Assembly: GCF_030418125.1 (NCBI RefSeq)
Contig: NZ_JAUHTR010000026.1
Coordinates: 1 to 40,689, forward strand
Source of the DNA: Fictibacillus fluitans
GTDB taxonomy: Bacteria > Bacillota > Bacilli > Bacillales > Fictibacillaceae
Direction of reading: 5' to 3'
Length of the DNA: 40,689 nt
Positions 5,647-14,140 of the stretch are shown one piece after another. A program made the translations under genes and the position numbers. Below the pieces are notes generated by a model. It made no database searches and was not told where the DNA came from. It saw nothing but the letters and a program-made list of their open reading frames with translations. Every line of letters begins with the position of its first letter. Position 1 is the stretch's first letter.

Positions 5647-7749
5647 ATGGAAACACAGACAAGCACCATTAGAAAGAAAAGTAATCCGGTGGCAAAGGCC
5701 ATCATCTGGATTGCGGTTGCCCTGGCTGGAGGCATAAGTTTATCTGTTATTGCCTTGCAGAGGGACGAACACATAAGTGCCATCTGGTTTGTGGTGGCAT
5801 CGCTCGCTACATACGCAGTTGCATATCGCTTCTATTCCCGTTTTATCTCCAATAAAATCTTTGGATTGGATAAGAAGCGTGCAACGCCTGCAGAAAGATA
5901 CGCAGACGGAAAGGATTATGTACCAACCAACAAGTGGGTTCTCTACGGCCATCATTTTGCTGCGATTGCCGGGGCAGGTCCGCTTGTCGGCCCTACTCTT
6001 GCCGCTCAGATGGGATATCTTCCGGGAACCATCTGGATTGTTGCCGGAGCTGTCCTTGCTGGATGTGTCCAGGATTTCGTCGTCTTGATCATTTCCATGA
6101 GGCGAAAGGGAAAATCGATCGGAGAGATTGCAAGAGAAGAAATTGGCCCTGTGGGAGGCTACCTTGCACTCGTAGGTGTATTTGCCATCATGATTATCCT
6201 CATTGCTGTTTTGGGGCTTGTAGTTGTAAACGCTTTAAAAGCGAGTCCGTGGGGGATGTATACCATTGCGATGACGATTCCAATCGCATTGTTCATGGGA
6301 ATCTACATGAAATTTCTGCGGCCGGGAAGGGTAGGGGAAGCTTCCATCATCGGTTTTGCCCTGCTGATTTTCGCACTGGTCAGCGGCCAATGGGTGGCCG
6401 ATTCCGCCACACTGGCTCCGATGTTTACTTTCGAGGGAAAAACAATTGCCATCATGATGATTGTTTACGGATTTTTGGCTTCCGTGCTTCCTGTGTGGCT
6501 TCTGCTCGCTCCGCGTGATTATTTGAGCACATTTTTAAAAGTGGGGGTCATCGGTTTGCTGGCTGTCGGCATATTGATTGTTATGCCTGAAATCCAAATG
6601 CCTGCTTTGACCAAATTTGTGGATGGAACAGGACCAGTGTTCTCAGGGAACCTGTTTCCATTTTTGTTCATTACCATTGCTTGTGGAGCCGTCTCAGGGT
6701 TTCACTCCTTGATTTCTTCGGGCACTACGCCAAAGCTGATTGCCAATGAGAAACATGCCAACATGATTGGCTACGGCGGTATGCTGACAGAATCTTTTGT
6801 TGCAGTAATGGCTCTTGTGGCTGCGACCCTTTTATCGCCGGGTGTTTATTTTGCAATCAACTCGCCGGGCGCCGCAATCGGTACAGATGTAAGTGCTGCC
6901 GCGTCAACAATTTCATCCTGGGGATTCTCGGTCAGTGCTGATGAAATTAATACGCTTGCCCAACAGGTGGATGAAGAAAGCATTCTTTCCCGGACAGGCG
7001 GGGCTCCATCGCTTGCCGTTGGAATGGCACACATCTTTTCAAAAATTGTCGGCGGACCGCAGCTGATGGCGTTCTGGTACCATTTCGCCATCCTCTTTGA
7101 AGCAGTCTTCATATTAACGACAATTGATGCCGGAACGAGGGTCGGCCGGTTTATGCTGCAGGATTTACTCGGCAACATCTGGAAGCCGATCGGAAAAACC
7201 GACTGGATGCCTGCGGTTTATATTACAAGCGCCATTGTGGTTGCCGGATGGGGTTACTTCCTTGTGGTCGGTGTCACAGACCCGCTGGGCGGAATCAACA
7301 CGCTCTGGCCGTTATTTGGCATAACAAATCAAATGCTGGCTGCCATTGCCCTGATTGTGGCGACAACCGTAATCATCAAAATGGGCAAAAGCAAATATTG
7401 CTGGGTCACACTGGCACCGCTTGCCTGGCTTATGATTGTAACGTTTACGGCCGGCTGGCAAAAAATCTTTTCTCAGCTGCCGAATATCGGTTTCCTGAAG
7501 CAGGCGGAAGTGACAAAACAGGCATTGGCTGCAGGAAAGCTCCCGCCAACCATACCGACTGCCGAAGCGGCCAAGCAGATTATCTTTAACAACCAGTTAA
7601 ATGCGGTGCTTACGGGAATCTTCATGCTTCTCATTCTCGGCGTTCTGATTGATGCCATGCGGATTTGGGGAAAGGTTTGGTTTAAGAAAGAAGAACTTCC
7701 GACAAGCGAGGAACCGTTTAAACAAACGAAAATCAGCGAGGTGTCCTAA
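5647..7749 (+). CDS. cstA: CstA/BtsT-family transporter (pyruvate/peptide carbon-starvation permease)
   Basis: A 700-aa multi-spanning membrane protein of the CstA family. Hallmarks are DYVPTNKWVLYGHHFAAIAGAG near residue 90, GYLPGTIWIVAGAVLAGCVQD, PRDYLSTFLKVG near 300, ACGAVSGFHSLISSGTTPK and LFEAVFILTTIDAGTRVGRF. In E. coli the homologues CstA and BtsT take up pyruvate, and CstA was earlier linked to peptide use. I start at ATG 5647, with GAGGGGGAG 4 nt upstream; an upstream TTG (5632) would include the RBS. Its stop overlaps the start of the YbdD-like gene by one base (TAATG), so the two are translationally coupled. The upstream dyads suggest control by a nutritional regulator. Confidence 0.92.
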   Translation: METQTSTIRKKSNPVAKAIIWIAVALAGGISLSVIALQRDEHISAIWFVVASLATYAVAYRFYSRFISNKIFGLDKKRATPAERYADGKDYVPTNKWVLYGHHFAAIAGAGPLVGPTLAAQMGYLPGTIWIVAGAVLAGCVQDFVVLIISMRRKGKSIGEIAREEIGPVGGYLALVGVFAIMIILIAVLGLVVVNALKASPWGMYTIAMTIPIALFMGIYMKFLRPGRVGEASIIGFALLIFALVSGQWVADSATLAPMFTFEGKTIAIMMIVYGFLASVLPVWLLLAPRDYLSTFLKVGVIGLLAVGILIVMPEIQMPALTKFVDGTGPVFSGNLFPFLFITIACGAVSGFHSLISSGTTPKLIANEKHANMIGYGGMLTESFVAVMALVAATLLSPGVYFAINSPGAAIGTDVSAAASTISSWGFSVSADEINTLAQQVDEESILSRTGGAPSLAVGMAHIFSKIVGGPQLMAFWYHFAILFEAVFILTTIDAGTRVGRFMLQDLLGNIWKPIGKTDWMPAVYITSAIVVAGWGYFLVVGVTDPLGGINTLWPLFGITNQMLAAIALIVATTVIIKMGKSKYCWVTLAPLAWLMIVTFTAGWQKIFSQLPNIGFLKQAEVTKQALAAGKLPPTIPTAEAAKQIIFNNQLNAVLTGIFMLLILGVLIDAMRIWGKVWFKKEELPTSEEPFKQTKISEVS

Positions 7750-7952
7750 TGAATTCTCTTTTCCAAAAAATCAGACATGGTGCCGAAATCATGCGCAAAA
7801 TCGGCAAGGGGATTTCAAATCTTCCGGATTATCAGTCCTACGTGGAGCATATTAGAATCCATCATCCGGAGGTAGCCCCGCCCACTGAAGCTGAATTCTT
7901 TAAGGATTTCCTGGACAAAAAATACGGAGCATCAGCCAAGAGATGCTGCTAG
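7749..7952 (+). CDS. YbdD/YjiX family small protein
   Basis: A 67-aa protein of the YbdD/YjiX (DUF466) family, which almost always follows cstA- or btsT-type genes. Diagnostic features are the PDYQSYVEHIRIHHPEVAPPTEAEFF core and the C-terminal CC. The role is unknown; an accessory role to the transporter is inferred from gene pairing. Its ATG overlaps the cstA stop by one nucleotide and a strong terminator follows. Confidence 0.88.
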   Translation: MNSLFQKIRHGAEIMRKIGKGISNLPDYQSYVEHIRIHHPEVAPPTEAEFFKDFLDKKYGASAKRCC

Positions 7953-7957
7953 AAGCC

Positions 7958-7990
7958 AAGAGCCCGCATAAGGTTTATGCGGGCTCTTTT
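7958..7990 (+). terminator. Terminator of cstA-ybdD operon
   Basis: A 14-bp perfect stem (7958-7971 / 7975-7988) with a GC-rich core is followed by a T run. Confidence 0.9.
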
Positions 7991-8035
7991 ACCGGTCAGG
8001 TATGTTAAGATAAAAGTATTAGCGGGGTGAAAGCA

Positions 8036-8848
8036 ATGACAGTCATTACAAAGATCACAACTCAAAAAAAGAACACGGATCGTTTCAATATCTATATCGA
8101 CCAGGGCAAAGGAGAAGAATACGGCTTTAGTGTTGATACAGATATTCTGATTAAATATAAATTGAAAAAAGGTTTAGAAATCGATACAGAAGAGCTTAGA
8201 AACGTGCTGTATGAAGATGAAATTAAAAAAGGGTTTAATACCTCTCTTCAATTCTTGTCGTTTCGAATGAGGTCCGAAAAAGAAGTCCGGGATCACCTGA
8301 AAAAGAAGGAATTCGAGGATAATGCCATCGAAGAGGTGATCAAGCGGCTGCTGGAATACAAGTATCTTGATGATACCGATTTTGCCAATACGTTTGTGCG
8401 GTCGAGAAAGAATACGACGTCAAAAGGGGCTGGAGTCATAACAAGAGAGCTATCGCAAAAAGGCATCTCACAGCCTGTTATTGAAAAAGCGCTGAACGAA
8501 TTTCCGCTTAATGAGCAAATCGAGTCGGCTGCTTCTTTCGCTCAAAAAAAAGCAAACCAGAATAAAAGCCTGTCAAGCAATGAACGGCGAAATAAAATAT
8601 CCCAGCAGCTCCTTCAAAAAGGATACTCCTGGGACGTGATTCAAGAAGCTCTCCAAGACATTGACATGGAAAGCTCAAGGGATGAGGAAATGGAAGCCTT
8701 GCTAAAACAGGCTAACAAAGCCCATAGACGCTATAAAAAGTTTTCCGGGATGCAATACCGCAATAAAATGAAACAGCATCTCTATGGAAAAGGATTTTCT
8801 GTCGAAATGATCGACGAAGTGCTGAATTCGGACCTTATCGATCAATAA
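8036..8848 (+). CDS. recX: Regulatory protein RecX
   Basis: A 270-aa RecX-type modulator of RecA filaments. It shows repeated three-helix modules: ALQFLSFRMRSEKEVRDHL-like at about 75-95, VIKRLLEYKYLDDTDFANTFVRSR at about 105-130, and later QQLLQKGYSWDVIQEAL and KQHLYGKGFSVEMIDEVL. The N-terminal VITKITTQKKNTDRFNIY segment matches B. subtilis RecX as I recall it. ATG 8036 is preferred, with GGGGTGA 6 nt upstream; the GTG at 8027 overlaps that site. Its 3' end overlaps the convergent SDR gene by 14 bp with no terminator between them. Confidence 0.92.
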   Translation: MTVITKITTQKKNTDRFNIYIDQGKGEEYGFSVDTDILIKYKLKKGLEIDTEELRNVLYEDEIKKGFNTSLQFLSFRMRSEKEVRDHLKKKEFEDNAIEEVIKRLLEYKYLDDTDFANTFVRSRKNTTSKGAGVITRELSQKGISQPVIEKALNEFPLNEQIESAASFAQKKANQNKSLSSNERRNKISQQLLQKGYSWDVIQEALQDIDMESSRDEEMEALLKQANKAHRRYKKFSGMQYRNKMKQHLYGKGFSVEMIDEVLNSDLIDQ

Positions 8849-9503
8849 AGATTTCGGCTTTTCCGTTGTCTTCCGATACAATCTGCACTGCCACCTGCTG
8901 GGGTGTTTTAAACCGGGACTTGTCTTTCACATGATCGCTGGCCTCCCAAAACGGGGTATCCATTCCCCCCATGTAGACGGCAGTTACGCTGATGCCGGTT
9001 CCGTCCAATTCTTTGACCAGGCTTTCCGTAAAGCCTCTTACGGCAAATTTGCTTGCGCAATAAACGGATTCATTTACCTTTCCCCGAAGTCCGGCGGTGG
9101 AAATGACGTTCATGATTTTTCCTTCTGATTTTTCCTTTAAATAAGGCAAAGCCGCCATGGTAGTGAATAAGGTGCCTTTTACATTGGTGTCCAGCAAGAG
9201 GTCCACTTCTTCTTCTGTAAACTTTTCCAGCGGGCCAAAGATTCCTGAACCGGCATTATTGATCAGCATATGTATATCTTCCCGCTGAAAAAGCTGCCCA
9301 AATACATGTTTCACTTCTTCCATAGATGTCACATCGCAAGCGTAACAATCCGCCTGCTGTCCTCTTTGCATCAGCACATCCTTCACCATTGTCAGTTTCT
9401 TCAGGGTGCGCCCGATAAGAATTACTTTGTACTTTTTTGCATATTCCTCCGCAAGCGCTGCTCCAAGTCCAGAACCGCCTCCGGTAATTATTACTGATTT
9501 CAT
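8835..9503 (-). CDS. SDR-family oxidoreductase
   Basis: A 222-aa classical short-chain dehydrogenase. TGGGSGLG (residues 7-14) is the Rossmann loop, and INNAGSG (about 81-87) and the catalytic S135-Y148-K152 set in VYCASKFA follow. It is slightly short for the family (about 250 aa). The substrate is unknown. The start at 9503 has AGGATG 5-6 nt upstream. It is convergent with recX and divergent from yfhH. Confidence 0.85.
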   Translation of the reverse strand: MKSVIITGGGSGLGAALAEEYAKKYKVILIGRTLKKLTMVKDVLMQRGQQADCYACDVTSMEEVKHVFGQLFQREDIHMLINNAGSGIFGPLEKFTEEEVDLLLDTNVKGTLFTTMAALPYLKEKSEGKIMNVISTAGLRGKVNESVYCASKFAVRGFTESLVKELDGTGISVTAVYMGGMDTPFWEASDHVKDKSRFKTPQQVAVQIVSEDNGKAEIFIDR

Positions 9504-9524
9504 GGGATCATCCTTTCAATACGT

Positions 9525-9553
9525 TTGGATTCTTATACAATGTTTATTATACT
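9525..9553 (+). promoter_or_regulatory. Sigma-A promoter of yfhH
   Basis: TTGGAT (9525-9530) and TATACT (9548-9553) are separated by 17 bp, 25 bp ahead of the yfhH ATG. This also argues against the longer upstream reading of the gene. Confidence 0.75.
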
Positions 9554-9578
9554 AAAAGCAGTAGAATGGAGGCTCATC

Positions 9579-9890
9579 ATGGAAAAAAGATATAGTGAAA
9601 TGGACAAGACACAACTTAAGAACGAAATTGCTGACCTTCATGCAAAAGCGCAAAAGGCGGAACAAATGGGAATGATCAGCGAATTTGCCGTATATGAGCG
9701 AAAAATCATGATGGCAAAATCCTATATGCTGGATCCTGCCCAGTTTGAACCAGGAAAAACATACGGTGTGGAGGGGGATCCCGGATCTTCCTTTAAAATA
9801 TTGTACATGAATGGAATATTTGCCTGGGGCTACAGAGACGATTCGCAGGAATTGGAAGCCTTTCCGATCGCCATCCTTCAGCAGCCCTGA
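9579..9890 (+). CDS. yfhH: YfhH-family protein (DUF1811)
   Basis: A 103-aa protein of the YfhH/DUF1811 family. The N-terminal helical part (MEKRYSEMDKTQLKNEI through SEFAVYERKIMMAKSYML) and the C-terminal beta part (FEPGKTYGVEGDPGSSFKI, MNGIFAWGYR) agree with the family, as does the length. Function is unknown. ATG 9579 has GGAGG 6 nt upstream. It lies downstream of recX as in B. subtilis, but here an SDR gene is inserted on the other strand. Confidence 0.88.
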   Translation: MEKRYSEMDKTQLKNEIADLHAKAQKAEQMGMISEFAVYERKIMMAKSYMLDPAQFEPGKTYGVEGDPGSSFKILYMNGIFAWGYRDDSQELEAFPIAILQQP

Positions 9891-9900
9891 TGATAATTGA

Positions 9901-9930
9901 AAAAAGAAGCGGAAAGGGCCGCTTCTTTTT
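9901..9930. terminator. Bidirectional terminator between yfhH and sspK
   Basis: A 12-bp perfect stem (AAAAAGAAGCGG with its complement) and a 6-nt loop have A and T tracts on either side. It can serve yfhH (+) and sspK (-). Confidence 0.85.
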
Positions 9931-10012
9931 CCGGCAATACTAACGCTTGCGTGTTTGGATGAAAGCCGGTCGGCAACGCTAATGACTTTAGCACCATCCA
10001 TAACCGCAAGAG

Positions 10013-10168
10013 CTATTGTTCATCCCGGTGTCGATTGGATTGAAACATTCGTTCCTGTGGATGGTCACGAATGGATCCGTCTGGCCGCTTGGAAGAGAAT
10101 TCTTCTTTAGCTTTCGGCTCACCTGAGAAGGAGATCCGATTAGGAAAGTTTTTCGATTTGTTTCGCAT
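10013..10168 (-). CDS. sspK: Small acid-soluble spore protein K
   Basis: A 51-aa basic protein starting [20 protein letters not shown], then [20 protein letters not shown]. The pattern of [19 protein letters not shown] and HPQERM is that of SspK, a minor spore-core SASP. ATG 10168 has AAGGAGGG 6 nt upstream. The promoter-side DNA carries CATACTA on the minus strand (10205-10199), matching the sigma-G -10 consensus CATNNTA; the -35 is weak. Sporulation-specific expression in the forespore is inferred. Another minus-strand frame across this region is a shadow. Confidence 0.88.
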   Translation of the reverse strand: MRNKSKNFPNRISFSGEPKAKEEFSSKRPDGSIRDHPQERMFQSNRHRDEQ

Positions 10169-10198
10169 TTTAAGCCCTCCTTATAATCGGTTCCCATC

Positions 10199-10205
10199 TA
10201 GTATG
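10199..10205 (-). promoter_or_regulatory. Possible sigma-G -10 element of sspK
   Basis: CATACTA on the minus strand, 31 bp before the sspK start codon, matches the forespore sigma-G -10 consensus. No good -35 is seen, so confidence is low. Confidence 0.3.
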
Positions 10206-10269
10206 GTTTGAATAAAAACCTTTAATGTGAATAGAAAACGTCAAAATAATGGATAAGGAGGAAGAAAAA

Positions 10270-10524
10270 ATGGAGGATAGATTTGACCGTCTTGCCCGGA
10301 TACTGACGGCCAAAAATGAACTGCTCAATTATGACGAAGCCAGAACCTGGATAGAAGGACTATGGGAAGATTTTGAGTCCTCCCGTGCGCGAGCTGGATA
10401 CGAGTATGGCGGAAAGAATAAAACAGAAGAAATGGTTGTGCAGTGGATCAACAGCTTTGGTCCGAAGCTGCATGAGTACGAAACATCCAATCCAAAATTT
10501 AAACACTTGAAAAAAAAGAAGTGA
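10270..10524 (+). CDS. yfhJ: YfhJ, WVELL-family protein
   Basis: An 84-aa soluble protein of the YfhJ/WVELL family. Conserved features are EARTWIEGLWEDFESSRARAG and a C-terminal GPKLHEY followed by NPKFKHL. Function unknown. ATG 10270 is chosen because AAGGAGG lies 8 nt upstream at 10255-10261; a start at 10249 would put that site inside the gene. It is divergent from sspK, as in the B. subtilis order. Confidence 0.88.
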   Translation: MEDRFDRLARILTAKNELLNYDEARTWIEGLWEDFESSRARAGYEYGGKNKTEEMVVQWINSFGPKLHEYETSNPKFKHLKKKK

Positions 10525-10555
10525 TGAAGGAGTTTCCTTCATCACTCATTTTTTA
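10521..10555. terminator. Bidirectional terminator between yfhJ and yfhP
   Basis: A perfect 10-bp stem GTGATGAAGG/CCTTCATCAC with a 5-nt loop overlaps the yfhJ stop. T tracts lie on both sides, and it also touches the 3' end of convergent yfhP. Confidence 0.9.
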
Positions 10556-11537
10556 ATACACTTGGTGTGAAATCCAGTTTTTTCCGTAAGCGGTCTTCGC
10601 TGTATACCCAGCCGGTATAAGAAGTCATGATATTTAATTCTTCATCCAGCTGCACAATGGCTACAAACGGATAATGCCCTTTGCTTCTGTAGCGAAGGTC
10701 GATAAAGCGGACTTCATGTCCATGACTGTTCTTTTCAACCTCCCACCGGTAAACGGGTGAAAAGGACAGAAACGCCGAAAGGTTTTTGTCTTTCTTTGCA
10801 GCATGTATCACGTCCGTATCAGGCACTTCTACACGGTCAAAGGTGTCGAGCACCCTGAAACGTCCTTGTTTTATGCTGCCTACAAAAAATTGATGTTTGG
10901 TTTTAATCGCCAGATGGTACTGTCCCCATTTAATGGTGGGAGATGCGATGACCTCAATAGTTTCCGGTATATGGCGCCTGACCACCTGGGCTATCCGGTG
11001 GCGGTTCCAGATTCTGAGTAAATAATAGCCGGCCAAGATAATATAAATTGCTGCAAATGTCCTTCCCGGATCGAAGCCTCCGTACCACAGAGCTAATCCA
11101 ATCAAGTGAAGGATAAAAATAAACGGGTCAAAAATACTGATTACACCCAGAGCGACCCACTTTTTTGAAAATGGATAGAGAGCCTGTGTGCCGTATGCAT
11201 TAAATATGTCGACAAAAACATGGAGAAACACTGCCAGGGACGTCCAAAGCCATAAGTGCAGACCATCCGCGCCGGGACTCAGTCCAAAAATAATCAATGA
11301 GAGTATTGCCGGCCAAATGAACAGTGCCGGTACGGAGTGGGTAATCCCCCGATGATTGCGAATGTAAACGGCATTGTTTCTTAATTTTAATATGGTGTCA
11401 AAATCGGGTGCTTGTGAACCGACCAGTGTCCCAAGAATAACGGCATGGGCAGTTACAGAGTCGGAAGAGACGGCCGGGTCCAGCATTGCGAGACCGCCGA
11501 GCCCCAGCCCCATTACGACATGGGTTCCAGTATCCAA
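10542..11537 (-). CDS. yfhP: YfhP, membrane-bound metal-dependent hydrolase (DUF457)
   Basis: A 331-aa membrane protein of the YdjM/LexA-binding inner-membrane-associated hydrolase family. The N-terminal THVVMGLGLG, RNHRGITHS and HVFVDIFNAYGTQ motifs supply the conserved His/Asp residues. Four or so hydrophobic segments lie in the first 200 residues, and a soluble C-terminal domain follows. I start it at TTG 11537, preceded by AAGGAGGTG at good spacing. The ATG at 11645 would extend into the divergent neighbour's coding region. Enzymatic activity of the family is not established. Confidence 0.88.
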   Translation of the reverse strand: MDTGTHVVMGLGLGGLAMLDPAVSSDSVTAHAVILGTLVGSQAPDFDTILKLRNNAVYIRNHRGITHSVPALFIWPAILSLIIFGLSPGADGLHLWLWTSLAVFLHVFVDIFNAYGTQALYPFSKKWVALGVISIFDPFIFILHLIGLALWYGGFDPGRTFAAIYIILAGYYLLRIWNRHRIAQVVRRHIPETIEVIASPTIKWGQYHLAIKTKHQFFVGSIKQGRFRVLDTFDRVEVPDTDVIHAAKKDKNLSAFLSFSPVYRWEVEKNSHGHEVRFIDLRYRSKGHYPFVAIVQLDEELNIMTSYTGWVYSEDRLRKKLDFTPSVLKNE

Positions 11538-11585
11538 TTTACACACCTCCTTACGTGTTTTAGTGGTAGAATGGAGGATCCTGCC

Positions 11586-11897
11586 TTGAGTGAAAAAATA
11601 ACGGTTTTTATTGAATATAAAGTAAACACTGATCAAGTCGGTCAATATGAAAAGTATATGAAAAAAGTGCTTGATGCATTAAAGAAAGATGGTGCTTATT
11701 CTCCTGTTTGGATGAAAGCCATCGACCAGGATTTATTGTATGTTGAATGTTTTGATGTCAGTAATCCAAAATTTTATATCTCCATCAAAGAAAAGCGGCG
11801 GTCCAGAGAGCATACCGTTTATGGAGCGCTGGATCAAATGATCACCGGCGGTCTGTCAAAACTCCATTGCTGGGCATTTGAAAAGAAAGGTGAGTAA
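11586..11897 (+). CDS. Small conserved-looking protein of unknown function
   Basis: A 103-aa protein, not recognised with confidence. The order of [32 protein letters not shown] and a C-terminal CWAF segment suggests a ferredoxin-like alpha-beta fold of the dimeric monooxygenase type, but no catalytic motif is clear. The TTG at 11586 has GGAGG 8 nt upstream; an in-frame ATG at 11571 is an alternative with a poorer RBS. It is divergent from yfhP across only 48 bp and sits 5 bp before mutY, so it is probably co-transcribed with mutY and the following SDR. Confidence 0.7.
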   Translation: MSEKITVFIEYKVNTDQVGQYEKYMKKVLDALKKDGAYSPVWMKAIDQDLLYVECFDVSNPKFYISIKEKRRSREHTVYGALDQMITGGLSKLHCWAFEKKGE

Positions 11898-11902
11898 GCA
11901 AT

Positions 11903-12994
11903 TTGAATTCTTATACTGACGATTTTTCGATTTTGGATTTTCAGCGAGACCTGGTGGACTGGTACAAAATGAACCAGCGAGACCTGCCCTGGAGAGCAGA
12001 TCAGGACCCGTATAAAGTATGGGTCTCAGAAATCATGCTTCAGCAAACCCGTGTGGACACGGTCATTCCTTACTTCAATCGGTTCCTCAGCCTTTTCCCA
12101 ACACTCGGAGCTCTTGCCGAAGCAGATGAAGAGAAGGTGCTGAAAGCATGGGAGGGTTTAGGTTATTATTCCCGCGTTCGCAATTTGCAAACCGCTGTTA
12201 AAGAGGTTGCCGAGCAATATGGCGGAAAAGTTCCCGATACACCGGAGGAGATATCCAAGCTCAAAGGGGTCGGTCCTTACACGGCAGGTGCGATACTGAG
12301 CATTGCTTATGGCGTCCCTGAACCTGCGGTGGATGGCAATGTAATGCGTGTGCTGTCACGGATCCTGCTGATTGAAGAAGATATAGGCAAGGCCAAAACA
12401 CGGACTTTATTTGAAAAAGCAGTCCGGGAACTTATTTCAAAAGAAGATCCTTCCTCTTTCAATCAGGCAATGATGGAGCTGGGAGCTCTGATCTGCACAC
12501 CAAAGTCCCCGGCTTGTCTGATTTGTCCCGTGCATGAGCATTGTCGTGCTTTTGACCAGGGAAGACAGCGGGAGCTTCCTGTAAAAGAGAAAAAAACAAA
12601 GGTTCGTCATGTGGATATGGCCGCTCTTATTTTACGGCGGGCAGACGGGAAATACCTGATTCACAAACGTCCCAAGGAAGGCCTGCTCGCCAATCTGTGG
12701 GAGTTTCCAAATGTTCCGGTCCGGAAAAGAGGGCAGAGCGAGATTGAGGATCTTACCGTTTTTCTTGACGCAGAATGGGGAATAACCGCAGAAATTGGAG
12801 ATCATATCAGTAACCTGGAACACGTATTTTCTCATCTGAAATGGGATATTCAATTATTTGAAGGACAATGCACCACTGAAACAGGAGAGAAGGATGATCT
12901 CAAGTGGGTGACATTTGAGGAAATGGAGGCTTTTCCTTTTCCTGTCTCTCACCAAAAAATCATAAAGTTGGCGAAAGAGGTGGCAGTCTTATGA
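11903..12994 (+). CDS. mutY: A/G-specific adenine glycosylase MutY
   Basis: A 363-aa base-excision repair enzyme that removes adenine mispaired with 8-oxoguanine. The catalytic Glu43 (SEIMLQQT), the helix-hairpin-helix [11 protein letters not shown] (about 120-130), Asp144 in VDGNVMR and the [4Fe-4S] cysteines C198, C205, C208 and C214 fall at the same numbers as in Geobacillus MutY, which supports the start. A NUDIX-like 8-oxoG recognition domain fills residues 230-360. The TTG start at 11903 has AAAGGTGAG 7 nt upstream. It overlaps the next SDR gene by 4 bp (ATGA). Confidence 0.96.
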   Translation: MNSYTDDFSILDFQRDLVDWYKMNQRDLPWRADQDPYKVWVSEIMLQQTRVDTVIPYFNRFLSLFPTLGALAEADEEKVLKAWEGLGYYSRVRNLQTAVKEVAEQYGGKVPDTPEEISKLKGVGPYTAGAILSIAYGVPEPAVDGNVMRVLSRILLIEEDIGKAKTRTLFEKAVRELISKEDPSSFNQAMMELGALICTPKSPACLICPVHEHCRAFDQGRQRELPVKEKKTKVRHVDMAALILRRADGKYLIHKRPKEGLLANLWEFPNVPVRKRGQSEIEDLTVFLDAEWGITAEIGDHISNLEHVFSHLKWDIQLFEGQCTTETGEKDDLKWVTFEEMEAFPFPVSHQKIIKLAKEVAVL

Positions 12995-13752
12995 ATTTAG
13001 GTCTTGAACAGAAAAAAGTTTTAATTACCGGGGGTTCCAAGGGCATTGGTAAAGGAATAGCCAAGCTGTTCATGGAAGAAGGTGCCCTTGTCGGCATATG
13101 CGGCCGCAAGGAAGAGACGCTTGCGGAAGCGAAAGAAGAATTGGGACAAGCTCTTTTCACTGTGCAGGGAGATGTAACGTTATCTGAAGACAGGGGACGC
13201 ATTCTTCAGGAATTCATCCTGCATTTTGGAGGCATTGACATCCTCGTTAATAACGCGGGAGGAAGCAATGGGGGAGCTGTAATGGACACCACAATGGATC
13301 AATTTGAAGAATCGGTGCATTTGAATTATTTGTCTGCTGTTGGAATGAGCAAGCTGGCAGCGGCAGAAATGGTTAAGCAGGAAAGGGGTACAATTCTAAA
13401 TATCTCTTCCATTTTTGGCCGGGAGTCGGGAGGAAAGCCGACTTACAATGGCAGTAAAGCGGCACTTATCTCGTTTACAAAGTCCTTTGCAGATGAAATG
13501 ATATCTCAGGGTGTGAGGGTTGCGGGAATTGCGCCGGGCTCTGTACTGCATCCAACAGGCAACTGGCAGCGCCGGTTGAAAGAAACCCCGGAGAAAATTA
13601 ACCAGTATATCCAGCAAAACATTCCGGCCCAGCGGTTTGGCACAGTAGAGGAAATTGCCAACACAGTTATCTTTATGGCATCCGACCGTGCATCATGGGT
13701 GGTTGGCTCCACGTTGAATGTTGACGGCGGACAATCGTACAGCAATTTTTAA
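12991..13752 (+). CDS. SDR-family oxidoreductase, 3-oxoacyl-ACP reductase-like
   Basis: A 253-aa classical [11 protein letters not shown] (13-20), the NNAG motif (about 87-90), catalytic S139/S140, Y152 and K156 (TYNGSKAA), and the C-terminal [19 protein letters not shown] are all present. It does not look like FabL, which occupies a nearby place in B. subtilis, so a fatty-acid role should not be assumed. Its ATG lies in the mutY stop (ATGA overlap), indicating translational coupling. A strong terminator follows. Confidence 0.85.
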   Translation: MNLGLEQKKVLITGGSKGIGKGIAKLFMEEGALVGICGRKEETLAEAKEELGQALFTVQGDVTLSEDRGRILQEFILHFGGIDILVNNAGGSNGGAVMDTTMDQFEESVHLNYLSAVGMSKLAAAEMVKQERGTILNISSIFGRESGGKPTYNGSKAALISFTKSFADEMISQGVRVAGIAPGSVLHPTGNWQRRLKETPEKINQYIQQNIPAQRFGTVEEIANTVIFMASDRASWVVGSTLNVDGGQSYSNF

Positions 13753-13756
13753 ACCA

Positions 13757-13790
13757 AAAAGGTGATCCTGAATGTTCAGGATCACCTTTT
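13757..13790. terminator. Bidirectional terminator after the SDR gene
   Basis: A perfect 16-bp stem (13757-13772 / 13775-13790) with A and T flanks ends the mutY-SDR transcript and probably also the convergent yfhS-like gene. Confidence 0.9.
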
Positions 13791-13796
13791 GTGCGT

Positions 13797-14021
13797 TTAG
13801 TCGACTTTCGGGGTCGTGCCTCTCTCATAACTCGCTTCATCACTCTTCAAGCCGCCTCTGGCTTCAATTTCCTTTATGATCTCCCGATGAATGGTTGTTC
13901 CTTCCTCATTTAAATATGGTGTAATTTGCTGGAAGGACTGATGAAAATATGCCAATTCACTGTCTTTCCACTCTTTTTTAGCAATCATATCAAGCTCGCT
14001 CATATCTCTTCCTACATACAT
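13797..14021 (-). CDS. yfhS: YfhS-like small protein
   Basis: A 74-aa hydrophilic protein beginning MYVGRDMSELDMIAKKEW, with a central ELAYFHQSFQQITPYLNEEG helix. Its position between the mutY-SDR block and sspE and its N-terminus recall B. subtilis YfhS, of unknown function; the symbol is tentative. ATG 14021 has AAGGAGG 7 nt upstream. Confidence 0.7.
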   Translation of the reverse strand: MYVGRDMSELDMIAKKEWKDSELAYFHQSFQQITPYLNEEGTTIHREIIKEIEARGGLKSDEASYERGTTPKVD

Positions 14022-14046
14022 TATTTTGCCTCCTTGTGCCAGTGTG

Positions 14047-14085
14047 GGTGCCTGGGCACCACGCTAAAAAGTCTTTTTAGTTTTT
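14047..14085. repeat. Two adjacent inverted repeats in the yfhS-sspE gap
   Basis: GGTGCC-TG-GGCACC (14047-14060) is followed at once by CTAAAAA-GTC-TTTTTAG (14064-14080) and a T5 run. The first palindrome resembles short GGTGCC/GGCACC dispersed repeats that I recall from some Bacillus genomes. The pair could act as a plus-strand terminator. Confidence 0.45.
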
Positions 14086-14140
14086 CATCCCGTTTGCAAT
14101 CCTATACCCGGTCTGGGGATGCGGCAACCACGGAAAATAT

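Noticed and set aside
9988-10197. 69-codon minus-strand frame over sspK
   Set aside because: A different frame of the same strand encodes SspK with a good RBS and family pattern; this one is its shadow.
12991-13752. Calling this SDR FabL because of the nearby B. subtilis order
   Set aside because: It has TGGSKGIG and YNGSKAA motifs of ordinary SDRs and differs clearly from FabL as I recall it; the conserved position is not enough.
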